NCBI RefSeq assembly: GCF_033115175.1
Contig: NC_084828.1
Span: 93,621,388-93,685,387 of the forward strand
Reading direction: 5' to 3'
Origin: Lepus europaeus
Lineage: Eukaryota; Chordata; Mammalia; Lagomorpha; Leporidae
Length of the DNA: 64,000 nucleotides
Under the pieces are notes generated by a model that saw only the letters and a list, made by a program, of their open reading frames with translations, was not told where the DNA came from and did not search any database. A program made the position numbers and the translations under genes. Below, in pieces: positions 13,621 through 24,746 of this stretch; the first letter of the stretch is position 1, and each line of letters opens with the position of its first letter.

Positions 13621-14683
13621 CAGGTACTTTTTTTCCCACCATACCTGTGGGTCTTTATTGCCTAAAAACCCTTCCTACCTGACCTCCCTTTAAGGCTCTG
13701 CTTCCCAAGTTGTCACCTGTGTGACCTTTGCCACATTCAACTGCTACACTGGAAGAGCTCAGAAGCCATCCTTCCGGACACGCTCAATTACCATAAGGTC
13801 TAGACAATAGGGCACAAAGAAGTATTAAGTCTGGTGCCAAAGACGTATTTGACACTGATTATGTGGAATCTAGGCTTCTCCAAAGTGAATCCTGAATGGG
13901 ACAGCATTCTGTCAACACAGTGGGGGACAGACAAGACCCCGTGGTGGGACAATGCTGATTAACACACTACAGAGCAACAGGTCATGTCAGCCTAGTGTCA
14001 GGCGGCACAGCTGACACCTTCCCCAAGATTTCACATCAAAGATACACAAACAATTTCCTTAAGCTAGTCACCCACATTCTGCCCTATTAGTCACTTCTGC
14101 AGTTCAAGAAAGAGTCCAGTGCTTTTCTTAGAAGAAATGTTTTTCTCCAGGGTAAGAGGTATCTTCATGATTTACACTGGAGGAAACCAGACTTCTACCT
14201 AAAGACTGCCGAACATCCGTAAATTCACTTGCTTGCTGATCACCCTACAACTCTCTAGAACTGTTCCAATCACCCTCTGAAGCCAGAGTCTCTCCAAAGG
14301 ATTCACATTTTAAACACACATGAGGCAGAAGATAAAACCGATTTTGCTTAGGTACATGCATGGAGCTTAATGGTTCATATTCCTTCCACCCCCTTCCCTC
14401 TTAGATATTGTCTTCTCTTAAGCAAAGAAGGCACAATGGAGTAGAAGTGAGAAAGAGGAGGATACTAAGGGAGAAACAGGAGAGAGGCTGGGAGTCAGTC
14501 CTTCCTTGCATTTACTGAGTGTTCACTGTGAACCAGTAATTACCCTATCAGTTACCAGGGATTCTTCACAGTGACTGACAGCCAACACAGGAAGAACAAA
14601 GCTTCCACGTATACACCACATCTCCCAAGGCGTGGTCTGATACAACCAGCAGGTGAGAAAAGGGACTCCCGGGCCAGACTGAC

Positions 14684-14812
14684 CGGTCGAGTTCTCTTGA
14701 ACCTGGACTCGTCGCGCTCTCTGTGCTGCCCAGAAGAGCCGGTTCTCTCCCTCACACTCCTGTACCCGGGACTGGGGATGATGTACTCTTTCCCAATGTC
14801 GATGTCCTTCAT
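14684..14812 (-). CDS. ABCC5: ABCC5 (MRP5) first coding exon, partial gene
   Basis: ABCC5 is a plasma-membrane ABC exporter of cyclic nucleotides, folate-type and other organic anions. This exon holds only the first 43 codons, the cytosolic N-terminus before any membrane helix or ATP-binding domain. The peptide begins MKDIDIGKEYIIPSPGYRSV and continues with a basic stretch ending FKRTRP, as in mammalian MRP5. The ATG is at 14,812-14,810. Coding sequence ends in phase 0 at 14,684, followed by the donor gtcagt. On the 5' side the exon continues as 55 bases of untranslated leader to an acceptor (cttttcatttcag) at 14,868, so the whole exon is 14,684-14,867. A GTG at 14,857 is in frame upstream, but it is not an ATG and falls outside the conserved protein. 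The remaining exons lie to the left of the window. Confidence 0.93.
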
Positions 14813-14867
14813 CTCTTCTGATTGCGGGCGCCACGGCTCACAGACTCTTGGTTCCACTTCAGAATTT
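14813..14867 (-). other. ABCC5: ABCC5 exon 2, 5' untranslated part
   Basis: These 55 bases lie between a good acceptor (cttttcatttcag, reading the minus strand) and the ATG at 14,812. They contain no ATG, so no upstream ORF starts in this part of the leader. The context before the start, GAAGAGATGA, has A at -3 if numbered from the ATG. Confidence 0.8.
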
Positions 14868-17800
14868 CTGAAATGAAAAGTTCATCAAGCACAGATATTT
14901 CCTAAATTGCACTTAACCACCTGCTAAAGTGCTTTTACAAGAGGGGGAAAAACATGGGGAGGGGCAAAAGTATCAAAGCTTTCCACTGGTGCAGCTATAA
15001 AAATAATTTTAAAAGTTTTCAAGTATTACTTCATTTTTTAAAGAAAAAAACTGAATGTAATAGAATAATGAAAAACAACCTTCTCCCATCTTTAAAGGAA
15101 AAAAAAATTAGAATTAACACATTAGGAAAGGGATACTCACCTTGTATAACAAAGCTCAAATCCAAAATCCAATGTACTAACATGTTTCTTTCTCTCTCTT
15201 TATTTATTTTTTTTTTTTGAAGACTTTCTGGAAACAATTTCAGTTTGTTCTATACATTAAAAATGCCACAACTTTAAAATGAACATAATTTCCCTTACTA
15301 AATTTTACTAAATGAAAACTTACAAAGTATTTATTCTACCAATGAGAGAGTCCCTTCTCTGCATTTTTATAACCAGTTAACAGGCTGGCTGATATTAAAG
15401 TTACAGGCTAATATATGAAATATCATTATACCTTGAATTAAAACACAACTCCCCTGGGGGTAAGGGAAGTGTTCTAAAATTAGCCAGTACTGATGGTTAC
15501 ACAATGCTGGGAATATACCTTTAAAAAGCCACATTGAATTCCACACTTCAGAAGGGTGAATTCCAAGATATTTGAATCTTTTCTCAACAAAGCTGGTACT
15601 AACACATTCCCTACCCTGTACCACCCCAAACCATTCTAAACCACTGTTTGCCTGGCTAACTTGATATCCTGTATCAACGCTGGTCACTTTAAAAATAAAT
15701 AAATAAACACATACATACTTCTCTGAAACATGCTTCCCACTCACAGATGATTTACGGTTTCCCAGATACAAGCTGAGAAAACATCTTTCCTATCGGCCCC
15801 ACTAGAAATTAAAGAAACGTAGCTGTGTTGCTTTGCGGGTTCCAGAAATTCCTGGTTATCGCTATGACTAGAGAGTACCACCTCTGCGGCACAAAATTCT
15901 GACAACTACAATTCATTTTTTAAGGCATCAGAAAAAAAGGAGACCACTTACTGATCCTCTTTAATAGGCACTAAATCCACCCCACCCCCTAGCCCCAAGA
16001 GACACCTCTAGCGCCAAAGCAAGCTTGACTTTCAGAATTCTGGATCAGGTATCCCAGGTTGATGCAGCTGAGTTACTTATCTTAAACACACACAAACACA
16101 CATCACCTTGCCCAATGACAAACTGCTCATAAAGAACACTGGCTCACCAAGCGAGAGCACGCCAATCACGTCACAGAGACCTCATTAAGGCTAAACTATA
16201 AACAGCCCTGGCATCTGCCAGCGTCCCCAGTGTGGAGCAGGAGCTGCACAGGGGAGGAACCCTCCTTGCATAGGGATCACGGCAGTGTAGGGCAGTGTAA
16301 GCCCTGGCATCTGCCAGCGTCCCCAGTGTGGAGCAGGAGCTGCACAGGGGAGGAACCCTCCTTGCATAGGGATCACGGCAGTGTAGGGCAGTGTAGACTC
16401 CCCGTCCCAACCCCCGCCCCCAACCTGAGGTTCCCTAGCCTAGCTGATTATCTGGAAGAGGAAAAGATCAGTGCTACTTTAAAATCTACAAAGCTGGGGG
16501 GAGGAGTTGGGGCAGAGAGGAGTTTGCAAGGGAGCAGGCAGCCACCGGAACCCATTCACAACACCAAGCACCATGTCAAGCACAGGAAGATCCTCTCAGT
16601 TCACCAGGGACCCAGAACAATCAGGGAAGGTACAGTCAGTGGATGCGCAGAGGGGCAGGGCTGAGCCACTTCCCGGGTAAGCTACAAATACCAACCGGTG
16701 CCTTTTGTGACTGGCACAGGACAGTGCTAGATGATCCTAAGGGACCTTGGTGACCTGCCCCAAAAGACCAAGTGATTCCATGCATGAAAGATGTGGGGAA
16801 CAGTTTTCTATGATCTTCAACACCCCTCACTCTTCCATCGCCTGGGGGGAAAGAGGCAGAGCCATGAGGGTCGCTGGGCCCAAGTCAAGCACAGCTCTTG
16901 GCCTTGAACAGACTGGACACTGGTCTTCTGTCACCAGGGATACAAGAGCGGGCAGGCCACAGGGACCCAACCTAGAGCTAGGACGCCTGGTAGGTTGTGC
17001 AAAGAAACAAGGACCCAACCTGAAACAAGCAACTAAGGCCACTGTTTGTATCCTACTGCTGCAAAGCCTTTTTAAATGCTAACGGAGAGGCAAAAGGGAG
17101 AGATTGTGTTCATGTTTAAACCATAGCCAGATGGGGGCAAAGGCAGCATAACCAAGTGGGAGAATCCCCGCACCCCAAGTTGTCAGATTCAACACGAGCC
17201 CATGGGGCCCACTGGCCTTGCTCCTGGCGACTCTCCTCGAGGGGCCAGGTGCACTCTCCCTGCACCACGGTCGGCTCGGCTCGGCTCAGCAGCAGGGGGA
17301 GGGGAGGAGAGAGAAGTCGCACGGGAGCTGTAGCTAGCTAGACTGCTGCTGCCCATTGCCTTCATCGCCACGCGCCTGGGTGGACTTCCAGACCTCCAGA
17401 CTCTCACTCCAGGCCCGGACGCTGCACAAGGAAAATGCGAGGCCAAGAGGACACACGGGGTTTCACCACGCCCCCTGCGATCCGCCCGTTTGCACCTTCC
17501 AAGCTTCCCGGTCCCTCACCCGCGCTAGAGACCCCGTTCCAACCGATCCTCCTCCTCGAAAACCTTCTGAAACTTTCCCAGTGCTTCCTCCCTCCAGCCT
17601 CCCCACGCTGGGGCGGAAACCGAAGGACCCCTGTGTGAATATACAAAGCAACCCGCAGCGCTGGGCGGCTGACAGCCCAGAGCCCCGGCTCCAGCTCCAG
17701 GTCTGCGGTGCGTGCTCGCATCGTGTACCTCCATCTATACTCCGTCTGCAGAAACGGAGGAGGACCGCCTTCGAGGGTCGCTGGTTGCCCAGTCTCAGGC

Positions 17801-18255
17801 CTGCGGCCCCAGGGAGGTAGCCCGGGCCGCCCGCCCCACGATCCCGGCACCGGGGCTTGTCTAAGGCCAGATCCGCCTGGGATGCGCTGGCCCCAGGGCG
17901 TTCCCTCTGCCGGCTCGGGCCTGGCTAGGCGACCGTGACCCACACCACGGGCCGCGAACGCAGCACCCCCTGGCGGCCGCTGCTGGGTATGGAGCCAGCA
18001 CCTCGGACCACTCATTCCAACCCTACCTGCCAGCCTTTCGACGCAGGGCCTCCTCCACCAGCTCCCAGGGGTCGCGTCCAGAGGAGCGGGCGGCGGAGAC
18101 CAGAGGGAGGTCAGGCCGCTCTTCTCAGGTCTCCGGCGTCCCCCGAACTGCCCGCACCCCCGATCACAGCCCACCACGGCCAGAGGAAACGCAAGGGAGT
18201 GAGCCCCGTGACAACCGAGGGGCGAGGTGAGGGTGCGGGGGTCACTGCCACCTAC
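14868..18255 (-). other. ABCC5: ABCC5 intron 1
   Basis: Between the exon 1 donor and the exon 2 acceptor. No SINE is visible, unusual for this window. It holds the 96-base tandem duplication and the inner half of the CpG island. Confidence 0.65.
16205..16396. repeat. Perfect two-copy tandem duplication, 96-base unit
   Basis: Units 16,205-16,300 and 16,301-16,396 are identical except for the last base. Each unit ends with its own short repeat (ggcagtgta twice). It lies in ABCC5 intron 1 and explains the repetitive minus-strand open frames there. Confidence 0.95.
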
Positions 18256-18305
18256 CTGCGTCCCAGCTCCCGGAGAGGAGCGCCGGCCGCTCAACCACGC
18301 TCGCG
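18256..18305 (-). other. ABCC5: ABCC5 non-coding exon 1 (5' limit uncertain)
   Basis: Reading the minus strand, GGGACGCAG is followed by a consensus donor gtaggt, so the exon ends at 18,256. It lies in the CpG island 3.4 kb upstream of coding exon 2, the expected layout for ABCC5. The 5' end is set only by a TATA-like element (TATAAA, minus strand, 18,338-18,333), which would put the start near 18,305. CpG-island promoters often start at several sites, so the exon may be longer. A second possible donor (CAGgtaggg) sits about 230 bases downstream, near 18,027. Confidence 0.55.
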
Positions 18306-18470
18306 AGCATCAGCCCCGGAGCAAAACAAGCCTTTATAGCGGCATCGGCCACCTCACCGCGCAGGCGCAATGCACAAAGCTTGCACAGGACTGCAGGGAG
18401 CTGTAGTCCGGCTTCCAGGATCCAGGGGACGTGGACCTGACGCAGGACTACACTTCCCAAGAACACCGAG
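18306..18470 (-). promoter_or_regulatory. ABCC5: ABCC5 core promoter with TATA-like, NRF1-like and ZNF143/THAP11-like sites
   Basis: Upstream of exon 1, reading the minus strand, there is TATAAA at 18,338-18,333 and GCGCCTGCGC at 18,368-18,359, close to the NRF1 palindrome. Two copies of the ACTACA..TCCC motif bound by ZNF143/THAP11 lie in opposite orientation: ACTACACTTCCCA on the plus strand at 18,447-18,459, and ACTACAGCTCCC on the minus strand at 18,407-18,396. All three motif types are typical of housekeeping CpG-island promoters. The motifs are seen; binding is inferred. Confidence 0.55.
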
Positions 18471-19410
18471 GCGGCCCCGGGGGAGGTGCAGGCTGCTCCC
18501 CTTCCCACCGCCCCCGGCTCTGCCCCGTTCTTGCCGGTGCTTCTGCGAGCGGGTCTGGAATTTTCTCCCTGGTCGCGTTCCCGGTGGGCAGTCGGCAGGT
18601 GGACAGTGGCCGTGTGCCCGCGTGGCCGCGGAGGTCCTCGCAGCCGGCGTCCGACCCCGGGAGGCGGTGTCTTCGCGGCCGGCCCATCCCAAAGCTTATC
18701 TGTTCCGGCGCTTAGGGTTTTACGGTTGCTTGCTCGTTACTTGCCCTGCAGTCTGCACGGATCCGGTCCTTTTCTTATCCCAGCTGCCCTTCGTGTCCTG
18801 TGTGAGGGCTGCTGTCTAGATAATAACATGCCAAGACCACCCTTTCAGAAATGGGGAGAGCCTTAGAAGCGGTGTGCCAACGCATCCCTTTGTTTGTATG
18901 AGTTCAACCGAGGCTCCCGGGGACGTAGATGGCTTTTTTTCTGTTTCGTCTGCTCCTGCAACCTCATCATGACGAAGTTATGCTTCTCAGTTGAGTGCCT
19001 TCCTGCTCTATCTCTTGTTTCTTTAATCTCCCTAGCAATCCTGTATATAGGTGTTATGATTTCTCTGTTTCATGGATTTTTTTTAGAGGTGACTTGTCCA
19101 TCGTCCAAGTTCGGTAGTCAGTGTCAAGACTCAAATGTAGCATAAAGCTGAAGTTATTAAACCAGTGAATAGATTGATAAACCAATACCAAACACAGAGA
19201 ACCTAGAAGCAGACTCATACATGTAAGTAAACTTGGTTTGTGACAGACAAAACCTTACAAATCAGGCTCAATAAATAGTACTGAAGCACTCGGTCATCCC
19301 TAGGTAACCCCAGGGATTACTGCTTCATACTACACAGAAAAATCAATTTCCCAAAGATCAAAGGCTTCAATGTGAAAAGGGAAACTTTGAAAAGAGAATA
19401 GGGAATATAT

Positions 19411-19461
19411 TTTTTTAAAAAAGATCTATTTATTTATTTGAAAGAGTTACACAGAGAGAGG

Positions 19462-19498
<37 letters not shown>

Positions 19499-19755
19499 TC
19501 TTCCATCTGCTGGTTCACTCCCCAATTGGCCGCAATGGCTGGAGCTGTGCCAATCCAAAGCCAGGAGCCAGGAGCTTCCTCTGGGTCTCCCACGTGGGTG
19601 AAGGGGCCAAGGACTTGGGCCATCTTCTATTGCTTTCCCAGGTCACAGCAGAGAGCTGGATGGGAAGTGGAGCAGCTGGGACTTGAACCGGCACCCATAT
19701 GGGATGCCGGCACTACAGGCAGAGGCTTTACCTGCTATGCCACACCACCAGCCCA
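19411..19755 (-). mobile_element. CSINE
   Basis: Reversed; (GA)n at 19,470-19,494. Target duplication atagggaatat on both sides. Confidence 0.9.
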
Positions 19756-19929
19756 GAGGATAGGGAATATCTTTAAGAACTTTAGAGTAGGGAAGAACTG
19801 AAACAAAACACAAAAATAATAAAGGAAATATTGATAATATTTTAGTGTATTAAAACTTTTGCATAAGATGCCATAAAGTGAAAAGATAAACTACAACCTA
19901 TAACTGATAGGTTTACTTCTTGAGTCATG

Positions 19930-20222
19930 TTTGTCATTTATTTATTGTATTTATTTAAAAGACAAAGAGACAGAGATCTCCCATCCACTGGTTCATTCCC
20001 CAAATGCCTACAACAGCTGAGACTGGGCCAAGCTGAAGCTGATCTCAATCCAGGTCTCACACATAGAGAGCAGGGAACCAAGCACTTGGACCATCACCTG
20101 TTCCCTCCCAGGGCACACACCAGTAGGAAGCTGGAATTGGGAGTGGAGCCAGTGCTGAATCCAGGCACTGGGATATGGGATGTGGACATTCCAAGCAGGA
20201 TCATAGCTGCTATGCCAGATCC
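19930..20222 (-). mobile_element. CSINE, old
   Basis: Diverged reversed CSINE abutting the LINE-1 at 20,225. Confidence 0.75.
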
Positions 20223-21004
20223 TTAAATGTTATTTTAAAAAATTTTAACATGTAATCCTTGTACATTTCTGTACAAGGGGTACTGTGCAATATTGCCACA
20301 CATATACATAGCATGGAATGATCAAACCAAGCAATTAGGTTTTCCTTTTTCTTATCTCTTCTTTGTGTTTGGTGCCTGTCAGCTCCTGTCTCCCAGTTCA
20401 TTACACAGTATATGATACATTATTGTCAATTATAGTTGCCCTACTATGCTATAGAACACTATAGAGCTTGTTACTTTCTATCTGTCTCTGTCTCAGTACC
20501 TTTTATCCAACCCTCCCTCTGTTCCTCCTCTCCTCACCTTTCCCAGCTTCTAGCAATCACTACTCTAGCTTCATGTCAACTTTTTTTTATAACTTCATAT
20601 ATGAGAGAGAACATATGGTGTTTGTCTTTATGTGTCTGGCTTGTTTCACTTAAAATAGAGGTCTCGATTCCATCCCTTTTCCTTCAATGGCAGATTTCAT
20701 TTTTGATGGCTGAATACTATTCCATTGTGTATAGTTACTACATGTTCTTTACACACCTATCAATGCACACCTAGATTTATTTCATCTTGGCTCTTGTGAA
20801 TAGTGCTGCAGTAAAGATGGGAGTGCAGGTATCTCTTTCATATGCAGTTTTTCATTTCCTTCAGATGCATACCAGAAGTGGGGTAGCTGGATCATATGGT
20901 AAATCTATTTTTCGTTTTTTGAGGAAACTCCATAATGGTTGTACTAACTTCACTTTTCTCTTCATGATATTTCTAATTTTTTTGTCTTTTAATAGTAGCC
21001 ATTC

Positions 21005-21330
21005 TGGGGCTGGTGCTGTGGCATAGCAGGTAAAGCTGCTGCCTGCAGTGCTGGCATTCCATGTGGGCGCCGGTTCAAGTCCCAGCTGCTCCACTTCTGA
21101 TCTAACTCCCTGCTAATGTACCTGGGAAAATAGCAGAGGATGGCCCAAGTCCTTGGGCCCCTGTACCCACGTGGGAGACCAGAAAAAGCTCCTGACTTCA
21201 GATCAGCACAGCTCCAGCTGTTGTGGCCATTTTGGAAGTAAACCAGTGGATAGAAGATTCTCTCTCTCTCTCCCTGCCTCTGCCTCTCTGTAATTCTGCC
21301 TTTCAACTAAATAAATAAACCTTTTAAAAA
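21005..21330 (+). mobile_element. CSINE in LINE-1
   Basis: Forward element with tail 'aaataaataaacctttt'. Target duplication tagccattct on both sides, and LINE-1 continues across it. Confidence 0.9.
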
Positions 21331-21435
21331 AAATACTAGCCATTCTACTGGAGTGATTGTAGTTTTAATTTGCATTTCCCTCATGGTTGATGCTATTGAG
21401 CATTTTTTCATGTATTTATTGGCCCCTTGTATTTC

Positions 21436-21776
21436 CTTTTAAAGATTTATTTAGTTAGTTAGTTGAAAGGCAGATGCAGAGAGAGAAGGAGAGACATAGA
21501 TAGATAGATTGATCAATACTCCATCTACTGGTTCACTCCCCAAATGGCTACAAAAGCCAGGGCTTGGCCAGGTAGAAGCCAGCACCCAAAAGCTTCTTCC
21601 AGGTCTCTCATGTGGGTGCAGGTGTCCAAGGACTTGGGCCATCCTCCGCTGCTTTTCCAGGAGCATTAGCAGGGAGCTGGGTGGGAAATAGAGCAGCCAG
21701 GGCACAAACCAGCACCCATATGGGATGCCAGCACTGCAGGCAGAGGTTTAACCTTCTATGCCCTAGTGCTGACCCC
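21436..21776 (-). mobile_element. CSINE in LINE-1
   Basis: Reversed element from 'taaagatttatttagttag' to 'gtgctgacccc'. Confidence 0.85.
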
Positions 21777-22243
21777 TGATTCTTGTGTTTCTTTAAGAAA
21801 TATCTATTCAGTTCCTTTGACCATTTCTTAACTGAATTTTTGTTGTTTTTTAAATTCCTTGTATGTTCTGAATTTAATCCTTTGTCAGATGCAGAGTTTA
21901 CAAATATTTTCTCCCATTTTGTTGGTTGTCTCTTCACTATGTTAATTCTTTGCTATATAGAAGCTTCTTAGTTTGATGTTATCCCATTCCTATATTTTTG
22001 CTTTTGTTGCTTGTGCTTTGGTGGTCTTGTCTATAAAATTGCTGCCTACAATGTCTTGAAGTGTTTCCTTGACATTTTCTTCTAGTACTTTCATGTTTCA
22101 GGTCTTACATTGAGCTCTTTGGTCCATTTTGAGTTGATTTTTATATAAAGTGTAGATATCCAGTTTTCCTCAAACCATTTATTGACAAGGCTGACTTTTC
22201 TCCAGAATAGGTTTTCAGCACCTCTATCAAAGATCAGTTGGTT

Positions 22244-22575
22244 AGGCTGGCGCCGTGGCTTAACAGGCTAATCCTCCACCTTGCGGCACCAGCACACCGG
22301 GTTCTAGTCCTGGTCGGGGCGCCGGATTCTAGCCCGGTTGCCCCTCTTCCAGGCCAGCTCTCTGCTATGGCCCGGGAAGGCAGTGGAGGATGGCCCAAGT
22401 GCTTGGGCCCTGCACCCTCATGGGAGACCAGGAGAAGCACCTGGCTCCTGGCTTCGGATCTGCGAGATGTGCCGGCTGCAGCGGCCATTGGAGGGTGAAC
22501 TAAAGGCAAAAAGGAAGACCTTTCTCTCTGTCTCTCTCTCACTATCCACTTTCCCTGTCAAAAAAAAAAAAAAAA
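22244..22575 (+). mobile_element. CSINE2-type in LINE-1
   Basis: Full CSINE2 with poly-A. Target duplication atcagttggtta at 22,232-22,243 and 22,576-22,587. Confidence 0.9.
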
Positions 22576-22599
22576 TCAGTTGGTTATAGACTCTGCCTG

Positions 22600-22872
22600 C
22601 GGTGCCGGTACCCACGGTTCTAGTCCCGGTTGCTCCTCTTCCAGGCCAGCTCTCTGCTATGGCCTGGGAAGGCAGTGAAGGATGGCCCAAGTGCTTGGGT
22701 GCCTGCACCCGCATGGGAGACCAGGAAGAAGCACCTGGCTCCTGGCTTCAGATCGGCGTAGCGCGCTGGCCATGATGGCCATTTTGGGAGTGAACCAAGG
22801 GAAAAGGAAGACCTTTCTCTCTGTCTCTCTCTCACACTGTCTAACTCTGCCTGTCAAAAAAAAAAAAAAAAT
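22600..22872 (+). mobile_element. 5'-truncated CSINE2-type in LINE-1
   Basis: Lacks the first part of the head. Flanked by tagactctgcc on both sides, showing a second insertion about a dozen bases from the previous one. Confidence 0.85.
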
Positions 22873-23396
22873 AGACTCTGCCATTGATCTATGTGTCTGT
22901 TTTTATGCCATTCCTATGCTGTCTTGGTTATAATGCTCTGTACTGTCTTAGAATCTGATACTGTGATGGCTGTATGCTTGTTCTTTTTGTTCATGATTGC
23001 TTTGGCTATCAGGGTCTTTCATACTTCCACCACAATGCCAGCCTCTGATTAATGATTTTTTTTAATGTATTGTTGGATTCTATTCGTTAGTATTTTGTTG
23101 AAACATTTTGCTTCTGTGTTCATCAAGGATATTGGTCTACTGTTTTCTTTTTTGTTATGTCCTTGTCTGGTTTTGGAATTAAGGTAATACTGGTCTCACA
23201 GAACAAGTTTGGAAGGGTTTCTTCCCTTTCAGCTTTTTGGAATCATTTGAGAACTGGTGATTTTAGTTTGACACAGTTCAGCAGGGAAGCCATCTGGTTC
23301 TGGACCTTTGATTCAATCTCATTACTTGTAATTGGTCTGTTCAGGTTTTCTATGTATTCATGATTCAATTTTGGTAAGTAAGTATATTCATTATTA

Positions 23397-23704
23397 TTAT
23401 TTTTTTTTTTACAGAGTCAGATAGTGAGAGAGAGAGACAGAGAGAAAGGTCTTCCTTCCGTTAGTTCACACCCCAAATGGCTACGGCTGGCGCTGCACCA
23501 ATCTGAAGCCAGGGGCCAGGTGCTTCCTCCTAGTCTCCCATGGAGGTGCAGGGGCCCAAGCACATGGGCCATCCTCCACTGCCTTCCCTGGGCCACAGCA
23601 GAGAGCTGGACTGGAAGAAGAGCAACTGGGACTAGAACCTGGCGCCCATATGGGATGCCGGCACCACAGGCAGAGTATTAACCAAGTGAGCCACGGCACC
23701 GGCC
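23397..23704 (-). mobile_element. CSINE2-type in LINE-1
   Basis: Reversed element ending 'gccacggcaccggcccc'. Target duplication aagtaagtatattca on both sides. Confidence 0.9.
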
Positions 23705-24107
23705 CCAAGTAAGTATATTCAGACCTGTATCCATTTCTTCTAGGTTTTCCAATTTGTTGGCACTACTAACTTTGGGTTTGGTTTATTCTTGTTTTATGAA
23801 GTCCTTGAGATGCATTGTTAAGTTGGTTATTTGATATCCTTTTATTTTTTTATGTAGGCACTTATGCTATAAACTTCCATTTTAGTTACTGCTCTTGCTG
23901 TCTCTCATAAGTCTTATTATGTTGTGTTTCTATTTTCAGTGGTTTAAAGGAACTTTTAAATTTCTCTTTTGATTTATTCAGTGACCCATTGTTTAGTCTC
24001 CATGTATTCATATAATTTTTAGAGTATCTTCTGTTGTTGATTTCTAGTTTTATTCCATTATGGTCAGAAAACAAAAATGGTAAGATTTCAATTTTTAAAA
24101 AATTTAC

Positions 24108-24450
24108 TGGGTTCGGCGCTGTGGCGTAGCAGGTAAAGCCACCGCCTGCAGTGCTGGCATCCCATATGGACGCCAGTTTGAGACTTGGCTGCTCCACTTC
24201 TGTTCCAGCTCTCTGCTATGGCCTGGGAAAGCAGTAGAAGATGGCCCCCACGTCCTTGGGCCCCTTCACCCATGTGGGAGACCCGGAAGAAGCTCCAGGC
24301 TCCTGGCTTTGGATTGGCTCAGATCGGCTCAGCTCCAGCCATTACAGCCATTTGGGGAGTGAACCAGTAGTTGGAAGACCTCTCTCTATCTCTGCCTCTG
24401 CCTCTCTGTAACTCTGCCTTTCAGATAAAGAAATGTTTTTTTAAAAAAAT
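24108..24450 (+). mobile_element. CSINE in LINE-1
   Basis: Forward element from 'gttcggcgctgtggcgtagc' to the A/T-rich tail. Confidence 0.85.
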
Positions 24451-24723
24451 TATTGAAATTTGTTTTCTGAGCTGATGTAAGGTCTATCCTAGAGAATGTC
24501 CCATATTCTGATGAAAAGAATGTGTATTTGGCAACTGTTGGATAGAATGTTCTGGAAATGTCTGTTAGGTTCATTTGGTCTATAGTGTGGTGTCTGTTGG
24601 TTTTTTTGGTCTGGATGATCTGTCCATGAAAGGGGGGTGAAGAAAGACCCCCACTGTTATTGTGTTGGACCTTATTTCTCCCTTGCTTGCTGTGTGCATT
24701 GCGGTAAATCCCTCCTTTCTTCC

Positions 24724-24746
24724 ACACACACACACACACACACACC
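24724..24746. repeat. (CA)n microsatellite
   Basis: About eleven CA units at the inner edge of the reversed LINE-1. Confidence 0.9.

Larger units (their letters stand above)
1..14683 (-). other. ABCC5: ABCC5 intron 2 (partial)
   Basis: Intron from the donor at 14,683 leftward past the window edge. Besides the repeats listed, these stretches hold nothing I can assign: 498-1,915 (a possible MIR/L2 scrap near 1,480-1,550), 3,206-4,575, 4,891-6,765, 7,775-11,688 (purine-rich at 10,845-10,880) and 13,621-14,683. A search by eye for the next ABCC5 coding exon on the minus strand found none. Confidence 0.75.
17250..18720. promoter_or_regulatory. CpG island at the ABCC5 5' end
   Basis: GC-rich sequence with frequent CG dinucleotides, sharply different from the AT-rich flanks and free of SINEs. 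It spans ABCC5 exon 1, the start of intron 1 and about 400 bases upstream. Long open frames on both strands here (for example 17,404-18,294 minus) are what GC-rich DNA gives by chance and match no protein I recognise. Human has ABCC5 antisense transcription annotated near this gene, so a divergent transcript is possible, but no splice structure for one is visible. Confidence 0.7.
20225..24700 (-). mobile_element. LINE-1 in reverse orientation with six nested CSINEs
   Basis: Host wording recognisable as antisense LINE-1 ORF2/3' end: 'atggctgaatactattccat', 'gaatagtgctgcagtaaaga', 'gggtagctggatcatatggt', 'tttggtccattttgagttga', 'tctggttttggaattaaggt'. With the SINEs at 21.0, 21.4, 22.24, 22.59, 23.4 and 24.1 kb removed, it reads continuously across each insertion. 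No intact ORF. The 5' end is unclear; the (CA)n at 24,724 marks roughly where recognisable ORF2 stops. Confidence 0.85.

Noticed and set aside
14813-14857. In-frame upstream extension of ABCC5 starting at 14,857
   Set aside because: The first codon is GTG, not ATG, and the added residues are not part of MRP5.
16171-16410. Repetitive minus-strand peptide
   Set aside because: Created by the 96-base tandem duplication; no coding signature.
17404-18294. 296-codon open frame on the minus strand
   Set aside because: It lies in the CpG island, where stop codons are rare, overlaps exon 1 and intron 1 of ABCC5 and matches no known protein.
21005-21080. tRNA-like A and B boxes
   Set aside because: They are the tRNA-derived heads of CSINEs, not tRNA genes; no tRNA fold or 3' end.
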